In this document: positions 32,941-44,812 of the stretch, piece after piece
How positions within the stretch are numbered: position 1 is the stretch's first letter
Layout: each line of letters begins with the position of its first letter
From: Nautilus pompilius
Lineage: Eukaryota; Mollusca; Cephalopoda; Nautilida; Nautilidae
DNA length: 64,000 bases
Direction of reading: 5' to 3'
NCBI GenBank assembly: GCA_018389105.1
Contig: JACATO010000989.1
Location: 372,001 to 436,000, forward strand
Notes under the pieces: generated by a model
The model's input: only the letters and a program-made list of their open reading frames with translations
The model's database searches: none
Told to the model about the DNA's origin: nothing
Made by a program: the position numbers and the translations under genes

Positions 32941-33378
32941 GTACTTCGTCTTTTTTTGTATTAAATATTATTGTGTGTATATTTTGTACATGATAAACCA
33001 ACTTTTCATATTACGTTGCGTTTCATTTAACCTTTTTGTGTCTATTTAGGGCTACTTGTATACAAGATAATTATGCAAGTTAAGCTATACAGAGTACATA
33101 CAGTATTAAACCAAAGCTGGAAAAATGTTTGTGAGGTTCAAACAGTCGTAAAGACATGCAAAGATTTAAAAGGTAATAATTATGGCAAAAATATGTTAGA
33201 ATTAACGAGACCTTTGGAGTAGAATGTACAAAATGATGTTAAAAATGTCAACACTTCATGAAGGATAAAAGAAATTAAATTAGTTAATGTTTTTTATATA
33301 TAGATGGAAATGAATGACAGGCATGAAAAAAGTCTGGCACAAAAGAGGACTGTATTAAATAAATATTTCTACTTACAG

Positions 33379-33606
33379 GTGCACTACAATGAGGTCTGAA
33401 CCGAAGGAGGATTTTCCCAGTGGTGAATTGTCATCCCTTTCGTGTAGTTGTTGTTATGAGGTTTTGCTTCTCCCCACGACCCTAACCTGTGGCCACAGTT
33501 TTTGTCGGCTGTGCCTCGCTCAGTGGTATCTCACATGCCGGAAGAAGGAGTGCCCTCAGTGCAGACAAAAATGGGAAGGAAATCCTCAAGTCAACATTAC
33601 TTTGAG
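33379..33606 (+). CDS. BFAR: BFAR-like gene, first coding exon (RING finger)
   Basis: Acceptor ACTTACAG precedes base 33379; the ATG I choose is at 33389 (the frame is open upstream to the acceptor, so an earlier start in exon 1 is not excluded). The donor is at 33607 (AG|GTTGTA). It encodes residues 1-72 plus two bases of codon 73. A C3HC4 RING lies at 19-58: C19, C22, C34, H36, C39, C42, C55, C58. TLTCGHSFCRLCLAQW and ECPQCRQKWEG closely match vertebrate bifunctional apoptosis regulator. In vertebrates this is an ER-membrane E3 ubiquitin ligase with RING, SAM and membrane segments that dampens cell death. Downstream exons at 35330, 35951, 41987 and 46156 continue in phase: 867 coding bases, 289 codons, in this window. 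Confidence 0.92.
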
Positions 33607-35329
33607 GTTGTATTTTTGTTAAAAAAATTCTTTTCATAGAAGTTAGTTTACTATCATTGAACCTGAAGTGTTTATTTGAAGGTAAACAGCTTGCGATTCG
33701 GCTGTTACTTATGTCTAAAATAATAGCATAACTTACATTTAAAAAGTAAGTAAAGACTATTTATTATTGGCACTGCCTCTTTAAGAGCTGGCTCTCTTCA
33801 TGTTTATACTTGTGGATGCTCCTTGCTGCTAGAGAAGACCAAGATGATGGCAGGAAAAAAATTACCAAAATATATATAGATTTAGTAATCTATAACTACA
33901 TTTATTTTTCTTCATAACAACTTCATTTTGTTGTTTTTTTTTTGCATCTAACAAATTCTTTAACTCTCTGTACACTACACCAGTTTTAACCTGGCTTATA
34001 TTAACTCTGTCTAGAAGTGCTGTTATTTCTGTTGAACTGGCTGTATGTTTAATCACTCCACCATAGTGAGAAACACTTGTAGTTGGAGCAATACAGATTT
34101 GTCATAAAGAATTATATATATAAAATGAGGAATGTACCATGTGTCACGGACCCTATGGCCAAATCTGCCAAATATTACAGATTTGAAGGGTAGTGGGATG
34201 CAAATGCACCCTAGGTAGTAGACGGCCACTAGATGCCTTTTATCTATTTTTATAGTTTGTAGGTTTATGACATTTTTAAAATCTCAAACCAAGCTGTTAT
34301 AAAATGAAAATAAACTTGCCAGAAATAACTGAATTTAATGAAGATTAATACCAATGTCTTCAACTGCTGGTGCACTATTTATACTTGTCGACCATACATG
34401 CATGCTGCTGTTAATGATTATTGCCCACCGGGTAGGTAGTTGTCTTTTATCCTTTATTTACTATTAAAAACCTTTTCTTTTATACAACAATTTGTTTTTC
34501 ATTTTTAACTACTGTTTGATTTATACTGGTTTATTTAGTAAAATCAGTGGAACAGAAAAGCAATTAACAGGGATGAACATTAAATCACCTTGAAAAACTG
34601 GAGCTAAACAGGAAGCTGGCTCTTTATTGTCATTTCTTTAAAATGTTGATATTAAAAAAAAATAATTAAGATACACTACACCTTACAATATAGATAAAAA
34701 AAATTATTAATATTTCTACATGGTGCTTACAACTGTAGTTCCTTTGTGTTGGATTGTTTTGAATGAAAATAGGCCATGATGAATGCCATGTTACTTGCAT
34801 GTTTGCTTTAGCTCTGTGGTTACAAGGAGGCAGTTACACTATTATTGTTTCAGAGATGATAAATATTTATAAACTGTCTTAGCATTTGTTTATACTATCA
34901 CTATTAACTACATTGCACCAATAATTTAATTAATTTATAAACAATCTCTAAAGAATGATTTTTTTTTTTTAAAAAAATGTATCTATGTTATCAAGCTGCG
35001 AAAAATTCTTTGCTGACTTGTAGTTATGGCTTCTAGTATTAGTTTCAAATTTTGTTCCTGAATTCATTTTTAAATTACTGATTACATATACTTATTTTCT
35101 CGTTTCTATTTTAATACATTTTTGTGATTAGGAATGTTTTAATTAGCGTTTGTCTCAACTAAATCATTTGGTTTGGAAAGAAAATTTTTTTGAATAATGC
35201 ACCATGCTTGATAATAACATTGAAAAGGCTGATAAGAAGAAGGTTTTCTTATGGTTATTGCATAATTTTGAATGCTAGTGTGGGTACAATGGAAGTGGAA
35301 TTATAATGATACATCTTTTATTATTTTAG
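33607..35329 (+). other. BFAR intron 2
   Basis: GT donor at 33607, AG acceptor at 35328-35329. It contains one copy of the short dispersed repeat (34145-34212). Otherwise AT-rich and featureless. Intron numbers assume one non-coding first exon. Confidence 0.85.
34140..34222 (+). repeat. Short dispersed repeat, copy 2 of 3
   Basis: CCAAATATTACAGATTTGAA then GGGTAGTGGGATGCAAATGC matches the copies at 11100 and 44740 (reverse). It lies inside BFAR intron 2. Confidence 0.65.
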
Positions 35330-35513
35330 AGACATGGTTGAAGACACGATGACAGATAGAGCCAGGAAAGAAGAACGTGAAGCAGTTTTGAGTGATAACC
35401 AAGCAATGTTGTATGAGTTTGACAAAATGATGTCCAGTGAGAATTCTGGCCAGAGCAATGTATTAATTAAATCCTTTTGCTGTGGAATTTTTTTCACCTT
35501 GTTAATTATAGCA
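35330..35513 (+). CDS. BFAR: BFAR-like gene, coding exon 2 (linker and first membrane segment)
   Basis: Acceptor TTATTTTAG precedes base 35330; donor GCA|GTAAGT follows 35513. The exon completes R73 and encodes D74 to A134. In the linker, a charged stretch (ARKEEREAVLSDNQAMLYEF) corresponds to the RLRFEDIQQNNDIVQSLAAF region of human BFAR. From about residue 118 a hydrophobic segment begins (IKSFCCGIFFTLLIIA) and runs into the next exon, making the membrane anchor that separates RING from SAM. The exon ends in phase 0, matching the next one. Confidence 0.88.
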
Positions 35514-35950
35514 GTAAGTTATATTTAGTTTCTTTAATACTTTGTTACCCGATTGTTCATTATTCATTTTGATATTCTGTTGTCATTATGATACATGCTA
35601 TCTTTTGAATGGAAACTTGCTTTAAAAGCATAGAAAATGTCATCAATTTCCTAGTCTCGCCTACCTTGAGCAGCTTGTTTCTCCTTAAGTGTATACTTCC
35701 ATTTAATTAAACACTGCCAGTTTCTGTTGATACACATTTTCACTAATTTATTATTCATTTGTCCAGCTTGTGAATGCAACTTGTTGACAGTCAGACAAAC
35801 TCCAGGATGTTCACATATCAGTAATATTTTTCTTTATAAATTTATTTCATTTTAATGTATACTCCAGTTTTATTATTTAATTCAGTTGTTTGTTTTTTTT
35901 TTCTATTTTGCTTAATTTTCTTATATAGCAAATTTATTATTTTTTTTTAG
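35514..35950 (+). other. BFAR intron 3
   Basis: Only 437 bases, with a long T-rich tract before the acceptor (TTTTTTTTAG). No other feature. Confidence 0.9.
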
Positions 35951-36101
35951 GTATTTCAAATTGCATCTTTCTGGAAAAGTTATGAATTGTATATTCATAA
36001 ACCTGTTTCTAAATGGATAGTCAAAGATGTAGTGGACTGGATGGCCAACCTGGGGACTTGGACTGAACCCTATGTGAACACTGTGCTAATGGAGAAAATT
36101 G
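35951..36101 (+). CDS. BFAR: BFAR-like gene, coding exon 3 (first half of SAM domain)
   Basis: Encodes residues 135-184 plus one base. VFQIASFW finishes the membrane segment; HKPVSKWIVKDVVDWMANLG and TWTEPYVNTVLMEKI match the human HKAVAKWTAEEVVLWLEQLG stretch that starts the SAM domain. The donor ATTG|GTAAGA at 36102 leaves one base (G), completed by AT of the next exon to give Asp185. Confidence 0.92.
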
Positions 36102-36529
36102 GTAAGAAAATTTTTGAACTGTGACTATGGACAAAGGGAAGTGCTCTGGTTATTTATGCATTTGTTTCTTTTCTGTTTACAGTATCCATTAAATTAGTCT
36201 ACATTACTCCAAAGTAATAAAAAATTTAGATAAGAACATAGGCATAGACACATTGTTATGCCTTAGCTCCACTTTAAATCAAATGTGCATTGTTCTCTTT
36301 TAACCATCCATATCATGTGATGTTAGCTGGGAAACAGTTAATTATTAAAGAAACTGAGAGAATTTCAGGCTCATTAAATATTTTAAAGCTGAATAACATC
36401 CCATTTATGAAAGCACAGTTGTACGCCTGACCTGAATGTATACTTTAAATATATATTATCTCAGACCCATGTGAAAATTCAGGCTTTTTCAAGATATTAA
36501 GTAAACTATTATTGTCCAAGCATACACGT

Positions 36530-36960
36530 ACAGTGTACCCCAAAAGTTCTATACACTTTTCCCATAGTCTACTAAACAGAAGCATATATTGCTAGACAGA
36601 ATTTTTACTTTATATATATATATATTAGACAGCTCAGACATGGTACACGGCATCTGACAACTGGGCGACATGCAGAGGCAATGAAACATCAACGATTCTC
36701 TGTTGGTGGTGGCTGGTTCTGTGATGTGCATCTTGTACTTCAGCATGTCCCACAGGCAGAGATGTCCGTACACTTTTCCTCCAGTTAAAACGTGTGACGC
36801 CAGAGATGCTGTTGCACTGGTGGTGCAGACATCTGTGAAGTTCTAAATGAAACTTCGCAGCTTTGAGATGGAAAATGCCTTTGTATGGTAGCGTATTTTT
36901 CAATTTTCGTTTAATATGAAAGAATACAAGGGACATAAACTTGTTCTCTGAATTTCTTTG
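36530..36960 (-). mobile_element. Possible decayed DNA-transposon remnant
   Basis: The left end CAGTGTACCCCAAAAGTTCT resembles a transposon terminal repeat, and overlapping minus-strand frames cover 36549-36936. No transposase motif is recognisable and no matching right end was found. Confidence 0.25.
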
Positions 36961-39900
36961 TTTGACAGGTTATCTCCCCTACTTATAAATCAAAGCGAAA
37001 TGATTAGTATAAGATTATTTAGGTATTTAGTGGCATGATGTCAAAAGTTAAGATGAACCTTCTTTTTTCTTCTTCAGATTTACAGCAAATTTTCATTTTT
37101 AAAAACTAGTAAATAAAACATGAAAGTGGATACTCATTTATTCAAAAATGGATTTGTTTAAAATAATCAATAAACTTGGTAAATATGGTTAATTTAAAGA
37201 AATTACTTCTACAGTCATTGAATATAACAAAACAAAACATGATAAATGTATCTATTTTTATAATTAAAAGTTTTTAAAAAAATTTTAAATACGTTTTGCT
37301 AGAGAACAAAACTAATTAATAAGCCTATTGTATGTGGTTCTTCAGGCTATAAAACGGTATATTTTGCACTTTGTGGGTTATCTGAATTCATTTACAAGAA
37401 CAGAACAAAAAGCAATTCTTTGTGTGTTGCTTGACTAATACCCCCCCGTTGAGAATCTTTCATAATGTGGTTTCTAAAATATAAATCCTTTAGAAATAAG
37501 TATTATATGTGAGATGAACATTTCATTTTATTGGGATGTGCTGCTTAATTAGCAGATAAATGGCATTTTGTTGATTGATTAATTAGCCAATTATTAGACT
37601 TCATAACAGTTAATGGAAATCTTTTTTTTTCTAGTCTGATTCCAACATGAGTCTTTATCTGTTTGCATCCATATTATATTTGTTCTTTTTCGCCATCTAA
37701 ATATATTGGCAGAATATTCCAATATATCACAAGTTCTTAGTTTATGTGAACTGAGCAAATATTCTGGTTGCTTTTTCTCTCTCATTTTCATGAGAATATG
37801 AGTAAAATTTGGACACATGGAGTTTTATGTACACATCTGTCACAATGGAAGATGGCAAGCCCTTTAGATCTGTTTATTTTCCTGCCTGTGACGATACCTG
37901 GTGCAGAGAGAAAAACTACTGGCTTCCCAGTAGGAGCAGACCATAAATTTTGTTATGGATTTTATTAATTTTCTGAGTAATTGATAAGTGGCTCATCCTT
38001 CAATTTCATTAATGTTGAATATGAAGTTTTTATTTTTCTGTAATTTTTAATTTCCTTTCTTTTTTTCTTCTTCTGAAACTGCAATTCCAGAACTCAAGGG
38101 CTGTAAATGTCAGTCTTATTGCTCCTCAGTTCAAGTATTTTTAGGAATAATTCATATCAGCTGTATGTTATAAGGACTTGAATAAGTATTACATCTATTA
38201 AATTTGGAATAATTGTCTCTAAATTTGTGGCTGTGTACCTAATAAAGTAACTCATTGTCACTTCATTAGAAATTAGTTTAGGGACTGTGTTGATTTTTTT
38301 AAAAAGAAAGACAAAAACCAGAGATAGAAAAACCTTTAGAAACGAAGACCCTATTTTGTGTACCTTTAGAGGACAATTTTTTTTTTAAAACTAACAAATT
38401 TTAATGGTCTTCCAACACTTGACCCTTTACGCAGCAACCTATATACCATCTTCAATGGTGTGGTGGTTTAAAAATGTGAAAGGGGAGATAAATGTTCTGT
38501 ATGTTCTTCTGGTGAGCATGCTTACTGGGAATGATTTACTCTGTAGCTTTTAAATCAAAGCTGTATTGTTTTTAACATTTTAGCTAAATCAGGAATACTT
38601 TTGCAACAGAGTTTATTCTACAATAAATATATTTCTTGCATAGAAGATATTTGTTGTTTTAATTATAAGATTAAATTAAGATTGTGTTTAAATTTTACTA
38701 TAAACTTTTAAATTATACATAAAAATGTATATTTATTTTAATGAAAACTAACTAACTGACCTGTATTATTAGTGATTACAAGTGTTTAATGATGAGATTT
38801 GTATAGGTTTCAGACTGTCAAGCAGGTCATATTATCATGATGATTTGAACTCCTATAATGAGCTCAGGTTTAACCACATAATGACATAAAGTCAGGTCTA
38901 GAAAGAGCCTACACAACTTGTCATGATTTATTGGATAGCAAACTATGAAAGCCTGCTGTTGCTGTCAGACATTATGATACCCTATTGGTCAACATTCCCA
39001 GAATGATTATCTATGGCTATCTTGATTAAGTCTTCATCTAATGTTTTTGATAGTGCCACCATGGGAGAATGCGATTCTCCGGCATATTACTGTTGCCACT
39101 ATAGAATATTTACCTTGTGTTATACTGAAGCATTAAAATTTCATGCATTATTAATCTTCCTAATAACATCTAATGCAAACTAATTTTGTAAGGTATCATG
39201 TTGTATGGCTTTTTTTTAAATAACATAATAGCATGCATAATTATGACATGTATCATCGTACAGTTAATCTTGAGTGATTTTCAACTACGGTCTGTCATTA
39301 ATGCATGAAAAATTTTTAGCTGGTTGGGACTTGTAACTTTCCAATGGTGCATTAATATTTTAAAAAAGTATCCAGTAACTAATTGCATTGCTGGACAGGG
39401 TTAATACCTGACAAGAAATGTGCATAGTGTTTAATTTCATAAAAGATCTTGCAGTTTTTGAAAGATTTCCCTTTATTTATATTTTAGTTTAAAATTCTGT
39501 CAATACCAAGAAATTTTAATCCCTTTGTGAAGGTGCTTAATTTTTTTTTTTTTAAATTAGAAATTAATTATAAAGTAAAACTATATTTTGTTATGCTTTT
39601 GTTTGGTTCTTCTTTTTCTTATTTATTTTATTTTCCTTCAAATGAGAAATTTTGGATATGCAAAAATTACTGAAATTTTTCCCCTTTCCCCACAGAACAC
39701 TGGGGCATGGCTGTCATACACCATCAACAGCTTTGTGAATGGCGTTCACTGCATCTCTTTCTGTGGTAAATTCAGAAGAATGAATGATTTTGCTAAAAAA
39801 AAGAAGCTGTTTCTCAAGAGGGCTGCATAGTCTAATGCTGTCCATCAGCATCTGGCCTGTTTAGAATTTTCTTTTTGCTTTCAAATTTAATATTTTCAGA

Positions 39901-41169
39901 ATTACATCCATTCAGTTCCTGGATAGTAGTAGAGTTGGAAAGGAAAAAAAAAAGTTGTGGAGACTTATACTATTACTTAGGTAGTGTGCTGCATACTTCC
40001 AAACAAAATCCAAATAATGTTTTTATAAAGCTAGAAGACTCGTTACAACAGATGTTTAAACATCTCCTGGTGTTTCTTCCATTTAAAACATTTATTTTTG
40101 ATCATGCAACATGGAGAAAGTTTACATAACCTTCAAAGTTCAGCTTTTACTACTGCCTCATTAGATTATTCTATACTGTTCATATAACATTAGAAAAAAA
40201 GATAATATAACTAACTTAGGTCTTGACGTTTTTAATAGCATTTCAAAACTTAGTTAAATGATGTAATTTTCATGTAAGTTTTACTATTGTTTTGTTGGAC
40301 TAAACACTCATTTTTGTTGTACTTACATGAGTTTTTTCTCCATCCTCATACTTGTTAATTTTCCTAAACTTTACTCGCCATCCAATAAAATTAGTAAAGA
40401 CACCCCACCCTATCCACTTATTACAGGCATTTCTCGTTATAAAATCAAGTTAGCCATAGCTGTTTTTAAATATTATTAAAATATATAAATTAATATTGCT
40501 TATTACTACAATATAAATATCTTTGTTCGCATTTACTGTTGAAACTGATGTTGTTTCAGTTTTGAAAGTATTGTTATTATTGCATGTATTTGGAAGTGAC
40601 AACAAAATATATAAATACGGAATCATGCTTATCTTGTTTTACATTTATGCAAGAAACTCCTTTTGATGTTTGATATTGAAAAATCTTATCTGAGTGAAAA
40701 TTGACATATAATGAATTCATTAGAGTTAAATTAAAATTTTATCATTTCTGTATTACAAACAGGAATCTTTGCTAGTTTTATAGGCTAATATGAATCTGTT
40801 AGTAGTAGTTTATTAAAGTGATGACGGCATAACTATACTTTGTGTTGGACCAAGAATTGCAACAGATGGCTACTGTCTGATGCGTTTTGTGATGTTTCTT
40901 TTGGAAACTGAAGTCCTCTTCTGTTGTGACATTTAGGAACATAGCAACAAGTCAAAATGATTTAGAAAACTACACTAAAATTTGATTCATTTGAAGCAGT
41001 AACCTTGAGAATTGACTGGACATAAGTTCCACTACTTTTCATTGAGCTATTTCCAAGGCTACAAGAATCACCATTTGACCAACAAAATCTGCTTATGTTG
41101 CCTTTCTATATAATTTCTGAACAAATTCTTAAGTGAGCTTCTACAGTAGTTGACATTTCATTGGAGTTA

Positions 41170-41857
41170 CGAGGTGTGACAAAAAAGAAACACGACTTTT
41201 CTCATAAAAGTTTTATTACAAAATCTACAGAGAAATTACTTATTGTCCCCTTCAAAATAATCCCCCCCAGAGTTAATGCACTTCTGCATTTGCTTCTGCC
41301 ACCCTTGGAAGCACTCCGCATCCCCAGCTCCTGCACCAAGATGGTCCGCACTGACTCCCTGTTCAGGCTGAGCTCCTCCGCTATCATCCGCACCATCAAT
41401 CTGCGATCACTCCGCACCAGCTGGTTCACTCTGTCCAATGTTCTCAGCCATCTTTGTCGTGGAAAGCCGTCCTGACTTGGGGTCATCCTCCATGTCCTCG
41501 CGTGGCCACTCTTGAAGCATTTGTGCCACTCGAAGACTCGCGTTCGCGACATCACATCTTCTCCATAAGCCTCTTGGAGAAGTTTGAGACACTTGGTTGG
41601 GCCCTTCCCCAACTTAACCAGGAATTTCAAATTGATTCTTTGCTCCATGTTTGTGCTACCTCCAGTTGCGTCACAAAGCATAACGGCAGTGTGCTACACA
41701 AAAGCCTGAAAAAGAAGCACAGAGTGAGAGAAGTGAACAATATTACAGCAGAATAGTGGCGAGATGTTGCTCAACACAGTGACATAAGTGGTTAGCCAAT
41801 TGGCATTGAGTCATGAGTGTGACTGCCACAGTCTCGTTTCTTTATTGTCACACCTCA
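41170..41857 (-). mobile_element. Internally deleted mariner element
   Basis: TA dinucleotides at 41168-41169 and 41858-41859 flank inverted ends CGAGGTGTGACAAAAAAGAA and TGAGGTGTGACAATAAAGAA. On the minus strand the transposase N-terminus (MEQRINLKFLVKLGKGPTKC, VMSRTRVFEWHKCFKSGH, LVRSDRRLMVRMIAEELSLN, VRTILVQELGMR) matches the SETMAR/mariner DNA-binding region. At about 41320 it jumps straight to the C-terminal tail (FQGWQKQMQKCINSGGDYFE). The whole DDD catalytic core is gone. At least one further frameshift lies between CFKSGH and REDMEDDPKSGR. It sits 129 bases before BFAR exon 5. High CpG content against a CpG-poor intron suggests a young insertion. Confidence 0.93.
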
Positions 41858-41986
41858 TATGTTAAGTAAAGCATCCAGGATTTTTTTGTCTAAATTCTAG
41901 TAAAGAACATATTTATTTTTAGCTTTTTTGTTTAAGTATCTTTTTTTTTTAAAATTCTATATTTTGTTTATTACATTTTTGTTTAG

Positions 41987-42135
41987 ATGGGAATTACTTG
42001 CTGGCTCTTGATAACAAAAGCATGGTAGAGACTTTCAACATAACGGTTCCCACACACCAAAGGGCATTCTACAGTTCTCTCTCTGCACTGCAGCTACATG
42101 GCAGAAAAATGCCTTCTAATCTCTGGGAATATAAG
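41987..42135 (+). CDS. BFAR: BFAR-like gene, coding exon 4 (second half of SAM domain)
   Basis: Acceptor TTTTTGTTTAG; donor TATAAG|GTAGGT at 42136. It completes D185 and encodes up to K234: GNYLLALDNKSMVETFNITV, then PTHQRAFYSSLSALQ and MPSNLWEYK. The human counterpart reads NGRLLLTLTEEEFSKTPYTI ... PPQNLWEYK, so the SAM domain ends here. The exon lies between a mariner (ending 129 bases upstream) and a Tigger element (starting about 15 bases downstream of the donor). Confidence 0.92.
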
Positions 42136-42149
42136 GTAGGTCCAGACAA

Positions 42150-44483
42150 TGTATGTACACTCTTCCCTTGTTATTTGCGATTTGCAAATACACATACTCA
42201 TGAGGTTGAGCCAAGGCACCAGTGCAACATCCACAAATGTTTGGAGACGCTTTCCGAATATTCTAGAAGCATCTCTTACGCTCCTCTACGAGAAGTAGTA
42301 CGTATGTGCAGCATCTTTCCTCTGCCTCGCAGCCTCGTAAGCATCCGCGTCACCTCTTGTCCCAGTTTGAAGTGGTCCTTTGCAGTCAGTTTTTCTTGAA
42401 AACTGTGTGCTAAAAACTAACGCAAAATGAGTAAGTGCAAGCCAACGAGTGAAAGTGACAGTGCGGCCTGAGTGTGTGAGAAAAGTGATGACTTTAACAA
42501 AACGTGGAAGTGCTGGATAAACTAGACTCAGGCCTAAGTGCGTTGTTGTGGGTAGGTTCTTTGGCATCAGTGAGTCAACAGTGCCCTCTATTAAAAGTAA
42601 AGTAAAAGAAATTCAAGAAGGTGTTTCTATCAGTCACCCTTAAAGTGGTTCAAGTTGTGAGGGATAAAACTATTGTAAAAATGGAAAGGGCCATAAGCCT
42701 TAGGATTGAAGACATGAGCCAAAAGAATGTGCCTGTTGATCATGCAGTCATACAGGACAAGGCCACAAGCCTATATGAGGTTTCCGTGAGAAATCTGTGG
42801 CGAGGGGACAAGCAAGTTGGCTTTTACTGCAAGTAAGGACTGGTTTGGTAACTTCAAGCTTCACTTTGCTTCACAATGTGAGGCTCAGAGGAGAGGCAGC
42901 ATCAGCTGACCATGAGGTGACACACACCTACCCTGAAGAATTATGGAAGCTCATCGAAGAAAAGGGTCACAAACCCAAACAAGTCTTTAACGGCGATGAA
43001 ACAGCATTATGGTGGAAGCATATGCCAATGTGAACATATATCTCCAAAGAAGAGAAGAAGGCATGAGGGTTCAAGGCTGTGAAGGAACACTACCCTTTTC
43101 TTATGTAGAAATGCAGCTGGCTTCATGGTGTAACTGTTGTTGCTTTATTGGTTGGAGAACTCTCAGACCTTGAAAGGCAGAAGCAAGAATCTTTTACCTG
43201 TATTCTACCAATCAGATAAGAAAGCATTGGTGACATCTGCTGTTTTCTTGGATTGGCTCCATAACTGCTTCATACAGGAGGTTGAGAAATGTCTGCAGGA
43301 AAAGAAGAGTTTAAAGTTTTATTGATCTTCGACATGCTCCATGCCACCCCAAGAATCTTGAACTTGAACACGAGAAGGTTCCTCCAAACATCACATCTCT
43401 CATCCAGCCTTGGATCAGGACCTCATCTCAATGTTCAACGCTTACTACTTCCACCACACCTTTGAATGCATCTGTAAGGCAGTGGATGCTGATGCTGAAG
43501 TGGAACTGAGGCAACGTTGGAAAGATTACATCATTGCTGATTGCATCACAAACATTAAAGAATCACAAGATGAGCTCGAGGAGTTTACAGTTGATGCATG
43601 TTGGTGGATGTTATGGCCAGAGGTGGTGAATGACTTCACAGAATTCCTGTCGCTGAAGAAGTAAAAAAAATTGTGAAACTTGCCTGTGAAGTTGGTGGAG
43701 AAGGATTTTCTGATATGGAAAATGATGAGGTGAATGAATTGCTTGAGAAGAATTAACTGCAGAGGACATAGAAAAACTCGTAAGAAGTGATCCAGAAGTT
43801 GAGAGTGATGAAGATGAAACTCAAATTCTTGTGTGGACACTTGAGAAAATGGCAGAAGTAACAAGAACTTCATAATATCTGACAGATCTTATTTTTAAAT
43901 ATGATCTGTCAATGGAACGAATTATCAAATGCAAAAGAGAAGTAGAAGGTGCTATGTCTCCATATGCTGCCATTTATAAGGAGTTGAAGAAGAATGCATT
44001 ACAACTTCCTATAAAGATGATCTTAACAAAATATAAACTTTCAGTTCATGTAACAAGCCCATCCCTCTTCACCACCAGCACCACCTACATCTTCATCTTC
44101 ACCTCACGTCTTCAGATGATCCTGATGACCCACCTGTGGTCGTGGATCATACAGAGGAGCAGCAGCAATAACATCAACAAGATCATCATCATCATCATCA
44201 CATCAACATCACCATCATCATCAACACGAATCATTGTTACTGCTTCATTTTAAACTCTGAATTACTGAAGGTCAGCGATTTACAGTGTGCTATACTGTAC
44301 AACGTTTTTTACATATTCTGTCCATATTATATGTATTTCTTAAGATGTGTATGTGTACTGTTCTAATATCTTGTGCTTCTTGGGTAAGTATGCAAGGGTC
44401 ATGGTGATATCTGCAAAGTTTGCTATTTGCGACCATTCTAGAATGGATCTATCGCAGATAATGAGATGTGGGTGTATGTATGA
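42150..44483 (+). mobile_element. Tigger/pogo-type transposon 2 (frame-broken)
   Basis: Ends are roughly inverted (ACACTCTTCCCTTGTTATTT on the left, CAGATAATGAGATGTGGGTG on the right). Transposase pieces in order: MERAISLRIEDMSQKNVPVD, HTYPEELWKLIEEKGHKPKQ, VFNGDETALWWKHMP (first catalytic Asp, near 42990), NLLPVFYQSDKKA, VFLDWLHNCFIQEVEK, a degraded second-Asp block (near 43325), MDQDLISMFNAYYFHHTF (third Asp, 43410) and LRQRWKDYIIADCITNI. Stops and frameshifts interrupt it. The words differ from element 1, so this is a separate Tigger lineage. A (CAT)n run lies near 44180-44225 inside the 3' part. Confidence 0.88.
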
Positions 44484-44739
44484 TTGTTCATTTTATAACA
44501 AGCAGAAAACCTCTTTAGACCATGTTGACATTAAAATTATTACTCTTTTTTTCTTGTTTTGTTGGTTTCCCTTTATATTTTTTTTAAAAAATAAATTAAG
44601 TTATGCCCTAATTTACCTCTGAACTAGCATTCTGTTTTGTGCATTTCACATGATTTGAACATTGCTGTTGAATTTGAGAATCTCCAGAAACATCCACAAA
44701 TACAAGAAAAGTATTTAACCTTTTGTATACCATCTGTGG

Positions 44740-44812
44740 TGCACTTGCATCACACTACCTTTAAAATCTGTATTATTCAGCATAGGTTGAGCCATAGGAG
44801 TTTGTAATAACA
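44740..44812 (-). repeat. Short dispersed repeat, copy 3 of 3
   Basis: Reverse complement reads GCTGAATAATACAGATTTTA then AAGGTAGTGTGATGCAAGTG. It shares its core with the copies at 11100 and 34145. Confidence 0.65.

Larger units (their letters stand above)
36102..41986 (+). other. BFAR intron 4 (5.9 kb)
   Basis: Holds a possible DNA-transposon remnant (36530-36960), a GGTTATCTCCCCT motif at 36969-36981, GGGGAGATAAATG at 38480-38493, a splice-flanked 68-base segment at 39696-39763 and an internally deleted mariner at 41170-41857. No SAM residues are missing between the flanking exons. Confidence 0.85.

Noticed and set aside
44160-44230. (CAT)n run suggesting a His/Ile repeat protein
   Set aside because: Simple sequence inside the broken 3' part of Tigger element 2.
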